IMG/VR virus record: IMGVR_UViG_3300025648_000012 | Coordinates: 1 to 64,000 of that record | DNA length: 64,000 bases | Source of the DNA: a virus | Direction: 5' to 3' (one strand) | In this document: positions 57,469 through 64,000 of the stretch, piece by piece | Position numbering within the stretch: the stretch's first letter is position 1 | How the letters are laid out: each line of letters begins with the position of its first letter | Notes under the pieces: generated by a model | Databases searched by the model: none | Seen by the model: the letters and a program-made list of their open reading frames with translations, nothing else | Told to the model about the DNA's origin: nothing | Translations under genes and position numbers: made by a program

Positions 57469-57921
57469 ATGAATACTAAATTATTTCTAACAGTAGCAGC
57501 TGGGGCAATAATGGTTACAAGTGAACCAGTTATGGCACATAAAAATACTGGAATGATAGTGGTTACTGCACAAGTGTTGCCGACTTGTATTTTAGATACA
57601 AGTGCTGCTCCACCGGTACTTTATGATTCCTTAAAAAGAAATTCAGGGTCTGGTTCTGACATTTCCGTAGAGTACGAGTTTACACTGCAATGCACCCGAG
57701 GTTCACCACTGACAAAAGTTTCAGTAGTATCCATACCTGAATCCGGAGTAACAGTAACAGTAGCTGGAGGATCATGCCATTCTCCACATGAACTAATCTA
57801 CTCTGACTTTTCAGGCCCTATAAAGGATTACATTTGTGTTACTTTTCCAAAAGGACAAGCACTCCAGGTTGGTACGTATGGAACTTCTATTTCTTTGAGT
57901 TTAAGCACCTCTGGGCTCTAA
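57469..57921 (+). CDS. Secreted SCPU/pilin-like early protein
   Basis: 150 residues, first gene after the perfect early promoter, ATG after AAGGAGACTTAAA. Sec signal peptide (about 1-24, cleavage near VMAHK). The mature part VVTAQVLPTCILDTSAAPPV, with YEFTLQCTRGSPLTKVSV and two further cysteines, resembles the spore coat protein U / fimbrial Ig-like fold with disulfides. A periplasmic or surface protein made early may block superinfection or modify the envelope (inference). Confidence 0.6.
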   Translation: MNTKLFLTVAAGAIMVTSEPVMAHKNTGMIVVTAQVLPTCILDTSAAPPVLYDSLKRNSGSGSDISVEYEFTLQCTRGSPLTKVSVVSIPESGVTVTVAGGSCHSPHELIYSDFSGPIKDYICVTFPKGQALQVGTYGTSISLSLSTSGL

Positions 57922-57948
57922 TTTATTAAATTCTAAAGGGGAAACAAA

Positions 57949-58260
57949 ATGTCAAAGTTTAATAGTAAACCATTTACTGAACTTGTTAAAATTCAGGCTG
58001 AATTAGCAGAGTTAAAAGCTAAAACTGAAAAACTGTCGCTTTTAGAGAAGGAATATTCGCAGCAAGTTTTGCAATACTTTGACTCTCCAGGAAAATACAG
58101 TATTGCTTTGCGTGGTAATCCACTGATTGCTTCAATTATTCACTACAAAAAAGGAGTATTGGATAGTGATAAAATTTCAAGGGTATTTGCCAAAATGGGT
58201 AAACAAGTACCAGTAAAAGAGGTTGAAGTTCATTACGTTAAACTTAAACAAGCTGATTAA
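57949..58260 (+). CDS. Coiled-coil small protein
   Basis: 103 residues. N-terminal coiled coil (LVKIQAELAELKAKTEKLSL), then a mixed domain (GKYSIALRGNPLIASIIHYK). H-NS-like coiled coil in outline, but the C-terminal DNA-binding motif is not seen. ATG after AAAGGGGAAACAAA. Confidence 0.6.
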   Translation: MSKFNSKPFTELVKIQAELAELKAKTEKLSLLEKEYSQQVLQYFDSPGKYSIALRGNPLIASIIHYKKGVLDSDKISRVFAKMGKQVPVKEVEVHYVKLKQAD

Positions 58261-58277
58261 CTTTAAGGAGAATTAAA

Positions 58278-58985
58278 ATGAATACTAAGTACGAATTTGT
58301 GGAAGGTGATACAATAGAAGTATATGGAGTAACCCTTCACCGCATTAGAGCATTGAGGGATATAGGCGATTTAGTAAAAGTTGGAGACTTAGGTGGGTAC
58401 GTTGAGTCAGAATCTAACCTGTCTACTATGGATGGTTCTTGGGTACTCGACAATGCTAAGGTATATGATAATGCTAAGGTATATGGTAATGCTAAGGTAT
58501 GTGGGGAAGCTGAGGTATATGGTAATGCTAAGGTATATGGTAATGCTTGGGTATCTGGTAATGCTAAGGTATCTGGTGATGCTAAGGTATCTGGTGATGC
58601 TTGGGTATCTGACAATGCTTGGGTATATGGTAATGCTAAGGTATATGGTAATGCTAAGGTATATGGTAATGCTTGGGTATCTGGTAATGCTAAGGTATAT
58701 GGTGATTCTGAGGTATCTGGTGATGCTTGGGTATATGGTAATGCTAAGGTATATGGTAATGCTTGGGTATTTGGTGATGCTCAAGTATTTGGTGATGCTA
58801 AGGTATTTGGTGATGCTAAGGTATTTGGTGATTCTGAGGTACGTGGGAATGCTGAGGTATGTGGTACAGCTAAGATGGATGACGGGATGGTATTTAGCAA
58901 TATTGTGGTAAGCGAAGGCCCAAATATTCATAAAGATAAACAAGAAAAACCTCTAAACAACAACACAACCTCAAAAGGAAACTAA
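58278..58985 (+). CDS. Left-handed beta-helix protein B
   Basis: 235 residues. Same N-terminus as protein A (MNTKYEFVEGDTIEVYGVTL; GDLGGYVESESNLST) followed by about 24 hexapeptides (GNAKVY, GDAWVS and so on) encoded by near-identical 18-nt units (58445-58870). The DNA identity between units shows recent expansion or gene conversion. No C-terminal beta domain as in protein A. ATG after TTAAGGAGAATTAAA. Confidence 0.75.
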   Translation: MNTKYEFVEGDTIEVYGVTLHRIRALRDIGDLVKVGDLGGYVESESNLSTMDGSWVLDNAKVYDNAKVYGNAKVCGEAEVYGNAKVYGNAWVSGNAKVSGDAKVSGDAWVSDNAWVYGNAKVYGNAKVYGNAWVSGNAKVYGDSEVSGDAWVYGNAKVYGNAWVFGDAQVFGDAKVFGDAKVFGDSEVRGNAEVCGTAKMDDGMVFSNIVVSEGPNIHKDKQEKPLNNNTTSKGN

Positions 58986-58986
58986 A

Positions 58987-59202
58987 ATGAAAAATGTTAA
59001 CCTGTGCGACAAACATTACATGAAATTTTTAGAATTTTGTCTCTTAAACTTTAAGAAGGATAGAGTGGATGCTTGTGATTGCCTACTTGACTCCTTGAAT
59101 GAACTTGAGATTCAAAGTATCAAGGATTCCATAAATTTTCTTGATGCTCAACAATCTCAGATTAGGGCGGAACTTGCTGAACTTAGAAAAAGAGTGGGAT
59201 AA
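58987..59202 (+). CDS. Small coiled-coil protein
   Basis: 71 residues, ATG after AAAAGGAAACTAAA, 1 nt after the preceding stop. Four cysteines in the first 36 residues, then an amphipathic helix (LDAQQSQIRAELAELRKRVG). Unknown. Confidence 0.6.
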   Translation: MKNVNLCDKHYMKFLEFCLLNFKKDRVDACDCLLDSLNELEIQSIKDSINFLDAQQSQIRAELAELRKRVG

Positions 59203-59213
59203 GGGGTAAAGTA

Positions 59214-59819
59214 ATGAGAACTTCTATTATTCCTTATGAATCTCATAAAGATTTCTTACTACGAATACTTATTCCTCCTTTGCGTTGCAAAATGAGAGAA
59301 AAACTAAAACAACTTAGAGAATGGCAGCAACTTTGCCATTCTCTAGCAGATAGGGCCTTTTCTGAGAATGAAAAACTTGTATCTGAGCTTTTTCAAAAAA
59401 GAAGAACAACTAAGAGCAAAACTTTAGGAGTTCCTCAGGACGAGCTTCTCTCCTCCTCCATACACTATACTCCAGAAGAGGAATATAGGTTAAAAAAGTT
59501 ATGGAAACAGGCAGCAAACATCTGCCATCCTGATAAAGGAGGAATAGTAGAAGATTTTTTGGACTGTAAGGCGGCATTTGAGGCTAAAGACCATGAGTTT
59601 TTATTTTCTTTTGTGCAGTCAGAGAAAACTTTGGAAGGAAAGTACAAGTTTTATGGTCTCCGTTTTTTAGATTGCCATAGACAGGAAGTATTGTTTAGAC
59701 AGTCTATTTTCTTCAAAATAGCCTATGAAGTTCAAAAGGGAAACTTAAAAGAGGCTAAACTACTAGCAGAACAACACTTAAAGGAGGAGTTAATTGAATT
59801 ATCTAAGTTTGCAGTATAG
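59214..59819 (+). CDS. J-domain (DnaJ-like) protein
   Basis: 201 residues. EEEYRLKKLWKQAANICHPD-KGG (HPD at about 105-107) is the J-domain helix II/HPD loop, with KAAFEAKDHEF as helix III. The N-terminal 80 residues and the C-terminal helical region are unassigned. J proteins stimulate Hsp70 (DnaK); a phage version could redirect host DnaK to phage replication or assembly. Confidence 0.75.
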   Translation: MRTSIIPYESHKDFLLRILIPPLRCKMREKLKQLREWQQLCHSLADRAFSENEKLVSELFQKRRTTKSKTLGVPQDELLSSSIHYTPEEEYRLKKLWKQAANICHPDKGGIVEDFLDCKAAFEAKDHEFLFSFVQSEKTLEGKYKFYGLRFLDCHRQEVLFRQSIFFKIAYEVQKGNLKEAKLLAEQHLKEELIELSKFAV

Positions 59820-59832
59820 ATTTTAAGTAAAA

Positions 59833-59841
59833 CTGTAAATA
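59833..59841 (+). promoter_or_regulatory. CTGTAAATA box, candidate phage promoter
   Basis: CTGTAAATA 40 nt before ATG 59881; a 15-nt duplication (GTAGTGTTACAAA, twice) lies between. Confidence 0.5.
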
Positions 59842-59880
59842 AGTAGTGTTACAAAGTAGTGTTACAGTGAGGAAAAGTAA

Positions 59881-60342
59881 ATGACTAGAATTACAGGAAT
59901 GACTTTTAAAAGAAAAACCGCAGTTAACCGTATAGGAGACTTGAATATTCCTATAGTAAATCACTTACTGTTACTTTTAGTTTTCGGTAAAAATGTAAAT
60001 ACTAATCATTGGTTAAACGAAATAGTAGTTTCTCTACTGCATGTTTATTTTGATACTTTTGTTAAAGGAGGTAAAAGATTAAAGCCAAACGACTTAAGTG
60101 AGTACCTAATTCCGGGATTTATTGAGCATGAGCAGGTCTTAGATGAGTACATCAAAGATCTTATTAGTTCTAAACCTCAATTACTTCCTATAACTACTCA
60201 GGATAAGATTAGCTCTGAAAAATTACTTAAACTTTACTTGAAAATTATAAAAAGTTTATTAGAAAGGACAACTAAACCTGAGAAGCTAAGACAAAGTTTA
60301 ACTATGAATATTAAAGAAATTTTTGGTATAGAATTAGAGTAG
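59881..60342 (+). CDS. Hypothetical helical protein
   Basis: 153 residues, ATG after GAGGAAAAGTAA. Helical, Leu/Lys-rich (VNHLLLLLVFGKNVNTNHWL; LLKLYLKIIKSLLERTTKPE). No family recognised. Confidence 0.6.
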   Translation: MTRITGMTFKRKTAVNRIGDLNIPIVNHLLLLLVFGKNVNTNHWLNEIVVSLLHVYFDTFVKGGKRLKPNDLSEYLIPGFIEHEQVLDEYIKDLISSKPQLLPITTQDKISSEKLLKLYLKIIKSLLERTTKPEKLRQSLTMNIKEIFGIELE

Positions 60343-60385
60343 TTTTATTCACTGCAGTATATTTTTAACATTTAAGGAGATAATC

Positions 60386-61126
60386 ATGGTCAAAACGACT
60401 AACAAAAAAGCGGCAGTTTCAGAAAAAATGACTCCAGCAGAACGCATGAAGAAAATGCACGCTGCTAGAAAAGCTGGAGGTAAAAAGGTAGCAAAAACAA
60501 AGCGTAAACCTTTAATTGTAACTAAGCCACCAGAAGGGTTTAAGCCACAGAACATTGTGGCGCAATTCAAGGTGGAAAACGACGGTTTAATTGGAAATAA
60601 GGTTTCCGTAGGCCGATTTCTTGGACGGTATGAAGTAGGTACTGGATTTTCTTCTATTGATTCCGAAAAGAAAGAAAACCTGCTTCAAAATGACGTAACA
60701 ACTGTTATAGGGTTGGCTACTCGTTTGGGTGCAGCAGTCTACAAGCAAACCAAAACCAAGTTTTATGCGCTTTCTCCGAAGGAACGAATCGCTACTGAAA
60801 ATGTACCTTTAGCAAAGCGTTCACCTGAAAATAAGGGTGCCCGTAGACTTCCCAAGGGTGCTGTTTTTGGCGTAATTTTGAGAGTGGCTAAACGTTCTAA
60901 TCCAACTGAACGTTTGTCAGTTTTAGTTCGAGATGTTCTACAAAAAGCGCCAGATTCAAACAAGTGGGTTGTTTTGAAGAAGGAAGACCCAGTTGCTAAA
61001 CTTCTGCGCAAGCAACGCGAATCTTTGGTTCCTGCATTTAGTTCTATTTCGTTGAATCCAACTGTTCGTGAATTGCGTAAGTTGAATAGCAAAGTAGAGG
61101 AGGAAAGTTCAGTTAAAAGCCAGTAG
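60386..61126 (+). CDS. Basic protein with repeat-encoded C-terminal tail
   Basis: 246 residues, ATG after TTTAAGGAGATAATC. Basic start (RMKKMHAARKAGGKKVAKTK RKP). The stop (61124-61126) lies in a 22-24-nt repeat. Reading past it in a shifted frame gives AKKPVGKVAKKPVGKVVRGK, so the ancestral protein probably ended in KKPVGKVA repeats, like a histone-type tail; single-base differences in A runs break the frame. Likely DNA-binding (inference). Confidence 0.6.
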   Translation: MVKTTNKKAAVSEKMTPAERMKKMHAARKAGGKKVAKTKRKPLIVTKPPEGFKPQNIVAQFKVENDGLIGNKVSVGRFLGRYEVGTGFSSIDSEKKENLLQNDVTTVIGLATRLGAAVYKQTKTKFYALSPKERIATENVPLAKRSPENKGARRLPKGAVFGVILRVAKRSNPTERLSVLVRDVLQKAPDSNKWVVLKKEDPVAKLLRKQRESLVPAFSSISLNPTVRELRKLNSKVEEESSVKSQ

Positions 61127-61196
61127 GAAAAGTTAGCAAAAAAGCCAGTAGGAAAAGTAGCAAAAAAGCCAGTAGGAAAAGTAGTACGTGGAAAGT
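61112..61196. repeat. 22-24-nt tandem repeat at the end of the basic-protein gene
   Basis: Three copies of AAAAGCCAGTAGGAAAAGT(T)AGCA. Copies differ by 1 nt in A or T runs. In one frame they encode KKPVGKVA. Confidence 0.9.
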
Positions 61197-61199
61197 AAT

Positions 61200-61208
61200 C
61201 TGTAAATA
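61200..61208 (+). promoter_or_regulatory. CTGTAAATA box, candidate phage promoter
   Basis: CTGTAAATA 76 nt before ATG 61284 of the histone-like gene. Confidence 0.5.
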
Positions 61209-61283
61209 GGTAGTACAAGCAGTAATGGTTAAAGCCGAGAACCAATATCTAAATCTTGGCAAAATCTCTCGAGGATTTTAATT

Positions 61284-61931
61284 ATGTTAAAAGGTAAGAA
61301 GACCACCCGTGTTGCAAAAGCAAAGCCTGTTCGTAAAGCTAAAGTAGCAGCTACAGAAAAGAAGGTTCGAGCAACCCGTAAAGTTGTAGCAGAAAAGAAG
61401 GTTCGTGGAACTAAAAAGACCAGTTCTGCAAAGACACGTGCAACTCGCGGAACCAAAAAGGCTGTTCGTAGTACCAAAAAGGTTGTACGTGGAACCCGTA
61501 AACCTGTGAAAGTAGCCCGTACTCAAAAGGTGCAGTCTCCAGCGGAAGCAAACTACGCAATTTTGGTAGGTTCTTCTGAAACAGGCAAAGTTACAACCAA
61601 GGGTAACCAAGTTTTTATTGATGGCATTGAGGTGTTTAACGTTACTGCCATTGTTGGAAATACGGTTTACTTTACGGGTGTAAAACTGGTGAGTGCAGCA
61701 GAAGGTTCCCAAGTGTTTAATATCATTTCCGATGATGCTCCAGAATCAGTAGAGGATTCTGGAGATGACCTAACTGACGACGCTGAATTTGACCCAGATG
61801 CCGACGGGGACAATGAGGATGAAGGCGAAGATGAAGGTGAAGGCGAAGATGAAGGTGAAGGCGAAGGAGAGGATGAAGGCGAAGGAGAGGATGAAGGTGA
61901 AGTAGAGGATGACGACGATATGTTTAGTTAA
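61284..61931 (+). CDS. Histone H1-like protein with an acidic tail
   Basis: 215 residues. The first 90 residues are Lys/Arg/Ala-rich with repeated V-R-(G/A)-T-(R/K)-K units like histone H1 or Hc1 tails. Residues about 92-150 form a small beta domain (NYAILVGSSETGKVTTKGNQ). The last 60 are almost only Asp, Glu and Gly with a repeated EDEGEGEDEG unit. Likely DNA compaction or a nucleic-acid chaperone. ATG after GAGGATTTTAATT. Confidence 0.7.
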   Translation: MLKGKKTTRVAKAKPVRKAKVAATEKKVRATRKVVAEKKVRGTKKTSSAKTRATRGTKKAVRSTKKVVRGTRKPVKVARTQKVQSPAEANYAILVGSSETGKVTTKGNQVFIDGIEVFNVTAIVGNTVYFTGVKLVSAAEGSQVFNIISDDAPESVEDSGDDLTDDAEFDPDADGDNEDEGEDEGEGEDEGEGEGEDEGEGEDEGEVEDDDDMFS

Positions 61932-61955
61932 TTGTCCGAGAGAGGGCTAACTCAA

Positions 61956-61988
61956 GTGGGGCTAACTCAAAAAATGAGTTAGCCCCAC
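61956..61988 (+). terminator. Strong hairpin after the histone-like gene
   Basis: GTGGGGCTAACTCA (61956-61969), loop AAAAA, TGAGTTAGCCCCAC (61975-61988). Fourteen perfect base pairs; the following CTTGCCAC lacks a T tract, so it may act as a processing hairpin or a weak terminator. Confidence 0.7.
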
Positions 61989-62015
61989 CTTGCCACTTTA
62001 TCTGGGGGTTACTAA

Positions 62016-62315
62016 ATGATTAAAGACGTCCTAAATGTTTACTCCTCAAACTGCTTAAAATGTTCTCGACTTGAGTCCTCTCAAAAAAGAACATTTCCCT
62101 GCTCCTACGAATCAGGAAATACGGATTGTCCAGCACATGAAGTAGAAATAGTAATTACAGGAAAGCTAACAAAAGCTGTTAATTCACTCGGGAGAGCTAG
62201 AGCTAACAAGGACTATTTACTTGAGAGCAAAATACTAGCGTGGGTTAGCAAGCAATCTAAATCTTTTCGTGATAAATTCAGGGGACTAGTTGAAAATGGA
62301 CACAAAAATAGTTAA
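62016..62315 (+). CDS. Cys-rich small protein, putative zinc binding
   Basis: 99 residues. Cys pattern NCLKCSRLES...FPCSYESGNTDCPAHE could form a zinc finger. The C-terminal part is a basic helix. No clear Shine-Dalgarno sequence. Overlaps the next gene. Confidence 0.6.
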   Translation: MIKDVLNVYSSNCLKCSRLESSQKRTFPCSYESGNTDCPAHEVEIVITGKLTKAVNSLGRARANKDYLLESKILAWVSKQSKSFRDKFRGLVENGHKNS

Positions 62316-63003
62316 ATTAGTTCAGGTTGGTACCAGACTGGTTATTCAAGATTTTGAGACCTATAAAGTTCTCAAGCAGGAAGGAATACCAGTTCTATGC
62401 TTTGAAAAACAATTTCTTGGCACTTTAGCTACCTTTTTAGATTGCCCGATTGAGATTGTAGAATTCAAAGAGTTGGAGTTACCATTTTTAGAAAAAGTAA
62501 TAGAATTTTGGAATAGGCAGCCCAATAGAACAATTGCAGTTTCAAAAGGTTTAGTTAAGACAATAAAATTAACTGCACCAGTTGTAGTTACTAAAGCAAT
62601 GAACTCTGTTACTTCTGCCATAATTGAGTTCTACGAACATTATGGTTTCTCAGCGAAAACTATTATTTCTGAAACAAAAAAGGGAGATAGAAATTTAGTA
62701 GTCATTTCACTCGAATTTACTGGTGTGCCAAAAATACCAAAAGTTGAAACTCAAGAAGAGGCCGTTTTTGATTTCGGTTATACGAGGTTAACTCTAACTC
62801 TTAACTCTAATAAAAGATGGTATTCAAAGGTATCAGTTAAAACTGGAGATAAGTATAGCATAATCCATACTTCTGAATTTCTAACAAGGGATGTTTCCGG
62901 TATAGGCAGCATGATTTCCGCCCTAATTGGAATACATAATTCTCAACAAGAAAACCTTGTTAAAACAGCAGGAGTAAAATTTGAGAGTTTCTCTGATGAC
63001 TAA
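62296..63003 (+). CDS. Hypothetical protein upstream of the topoisomerase
   Basis: 235 residues from ATG 62296, overlapping the previous stop (an upstream TTG at 62290 is possible). Mixed alpha/beta (VQVGTRLVIQDFETYKVLKQ; TSAIIEFYEHYGFSAKTIIS). Overlaps the topoisomerase start by 8 nt, so co-translated. Not assigned. Confidence 0.6.
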   Translation: MDTKIVKLVQVGTRLVIQDFETYKVLKQEGIPVLCFEKQFLGTLATFLDCPIEIVEFKELELPFLEKVIEFWNRQPNRTIAVSKGLVKTIKLTAPVVVTKAMNSVTSAIIEFYEHYGFSAKTIISETKKGDRNLVVISLEFTGVPKIPKVETQEEAVFDFGYTRLTLTLNSNKRWYSKVSVKTGDKYSIIHTSEFLTRDVSGIGSMISALIGIHNSQQENLVKTAGVKFESFSDD

Positions 63004-64000
63004 CTACAATGAAAAGTCAATCCAAAGGTTTGCTGGACTTCAGGGTATTCGCAAAAAACCTACTCCCTACATTGGTCCTAACGACAGCTCTGGGCTGTTT
63101 ACGATTTTAAGAGAACCTGCGGATAACGCTGTAGACCAAGCATTAGCTGGTAGAAACAATCAAGTTACTATTGCTGTGGATAATGGGTCATATTGGGTTA
63201 TTGATTCTGGAGAAGGTATTCCTGTAGGTGTAAAAGAGTTTGAAAATGAGCATGGTCAAAAAGAAAAACTAAGTACACTGTATGTTGCTACTGGTTTAAC
63301 TCATGGCGGTTCTAACTTTGCAGGTTCTTCTATATCAAGAGGGTGCTTTGCAGGGGATACTAAAGTACGCCTTCTTAATGGTAAAGTGGTTAGTATGGAG
63401 AGGCTTTATTCAAGATGGAATAAAAATCAAACTCCTATAGCCATAATGTCCTATAACCTAAAGTTCAAAAAACTTGAACCGTCCTATATTAGTCATGTTC
63501 AATTAACTAAACATACTCGAAATTTAACTAAGGTTATTTTTGATACTGGAGAATCAGTTTTGGTTACTCCAGATCATCCTTTCTTTGTTAAAAAAGGTGG
63601 AAGCATAGCTAAAGTTAGAGCAGAGAATCTTAATGGAGGAGATTCTCTTGTAACTTATTATTCTTCGGATATTCCTGATATAGTTAAGTATTGGAATCAT
63701 ACTGTTACTGGAGTAGTTAGTATCCACAAAACCAATTCTATTCCAGTCTATGACATAACCGTAGATAATACCCATACGTTTTTTATTGAACCTGGTATTT
63801 TGGTATCAAACACTCATGGCCTCGGCCAGAAGGCAACTAATGCAATGTCTAAAGAGTTTATTGTCTGGACTTGTAGGGAGGGAAAATGGTACTCAATAAA
63901 GTATAGGGATGCTAAATTAGTTGAAAATGTAAAAGAGTGCCAAAAACCTAAGCTTCCCTTTGGGTTAAAGTCTTCAAAAGGAACAGTGGTAAAGTTTATT
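62996..64000 (+). CDS. Type IIA topoisomerase ATPase subunit (GyrB/ParE-like), intein-interrupted, partial
   Basis: Starts at ATG 62996 inside the preceding gene and runs off the window. GHL ATPase motifs: GIRKKPTPYIGPND, then REPADNAVDQALAG (catalytic Glu and Asn), VIDSGEGIPVG, and THGLGQKATNAMSKE, corresponding to GGLHGVGASVVNALS of GyrB. The host sequence GSSISRG / THGLGQ is split by a mini-intein (63344-63811). Splicing would restore the ATP-lid loop. Probably relaxes or decatenates phage DNA; a GyrA-like partner should lie further right. Confidence 0.9.
   Translation, partial: MTNYNEKSIQRFAGLQGIRKKPTPYIGPNDSSGLFTILREPADNAVDQALAGRNNQVTIAVDNGSYWVIDSGEGIPVGVKEFENEHGQKEKLSTLYVATGLTHGGSNFAGSSISRGCFAGDTKVRLLNGKVVSMERLYSRWNKNQTPIAIMSYNLKFKKLEPSYISHVQLTKHTRNLTKVIFDTGESVLVTPDHPFFVKKGGSIAKVRAENLNGGDSLVTYYSSDIPDIVKYWNHTVTGVVSIHKTNSIPVYDITVDNTHTFFIEPGILVSNTHGLGQKATNAMSKEFIVWTCREGKWYSIKYRDAKLVENVKECQKPKLPFGLKSSKGTVVKFI
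63344..63811 (+). other. Mini-intein (Hint domain, no homing endonuclease)
   Basis: 156 codons inside the topoisomerase frame. N-terminal block CFAGDTKVRLLNGKV (Cys1), block B TGESVLVTPDHPFFV with the conserved T-x-x-H, block F VYDITVDNTHTFF and block G EPGILVSN with terminal Asn, followed by Thr as +1 extein residue. The residue before Asn is Ser, not the usual His. No LAGLIDADG or HNH domain fits in the length. Splicing should join SRG to THG. Confidence 0.88.

Noticed and set aside
58393-58943. Long frames of 172 and 178 residues overlapping beta-helix gene B in other frames
   Set aside because: The 18-nt repeats keep every frame open; only the frame with the ribosome site and the conserved N-terminus is credible.
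63344-63811. Homing endonuclease inside the intein
   Set aside because: Only about 156 codons are present, with no room and no LAGLIDADG or HNH motif.

Overview
The window is 64 kb of an AT-rich genome of a large tailed bacteriophage with a contractile tail (jumbo-myovirus type). Sheath, tail tube, HK97-fold capsid and prohead protease genes lie together, next to replication and nucleotide genes that phages of this size carry. A Gram-negative host is suggested by an outer-membrane barrel protein, a lipoprotein, an M15 peptidase plus GH108 muramidase lysis set, and two perfect sigma70-type promoters. Terminase and portal genes are not in the window.

Layout. (1) 1-5644, rightward: a decayed gene disrupted by a 20-nt tandem array, a FEN-type 5'-3' exonuclease, a DUF5664-type nucleotide hydrolase, a Thr-tRNA-like gene and a BCS1-like AAA+ ATPase. 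(2) 5641-12876, leftward: glycosyltransferase, proteasome-like Ntn hydrolase, two linked HTH/phosphoesterase genes, patatin, small membrane proteins, holin-like protein, GH108 muramidase, fibre-like proteins, lipoprotein and M15 peptidase (lysis and virion accessory block). (3) 13011-17988, rightward: PD-(D/E)XK nuclease, Sm-like protein, clamp loader, small proteins and a PC4-like protein, ending at strong hairpins near 18.0 kb. (4) 18136-49344, leftward: the virion block with sheath, tube, capsid, decoration, scaffold-like protein, a 1584-aa SNF2 helicase, a nucleotidase, the prohead protease, LRV-repeat protein, baseplate/tube-like proteins, Nudix hydrolase and a type IB topoisomerase. (5) 49494-64000, rightward: SbcD-like nuclease, NAD+ DNA ligase, two beta-helix paralogues, an IS110-like protein, an 18-nt periodic array, two early-promoter units, a J-domain protein, histone-like proteins and a type IIA topoisomerase subunit interrupted by a mini-intein and cut by the window end.

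Regulation. CTGTAAATA, resembling the T4 late promoter -10 box, occurs 43-85 nt before rightward operon starts. A second motif, AGAACAATTTAAGGTTG, precedes leftward gene groups. Two nearly identical ~95-bp sigma70 promoter blocks drive units at 52.0 and 57.4 kb.

The most unusual features are: an N-terminal signal (MKLTAHY-like) shared by six otherwise unrelated virion-block proteins and probably processed by the prohead protease; frequent 12-27-nt tandem duplications at gene junctions, some of which break genes; the 18-nt alternating array at 57.0-57.3 kb; and the intein-split topoisomerase. Several small genes carry single-nucleotide frameshifts, which could be real decay or residual sequencing error.
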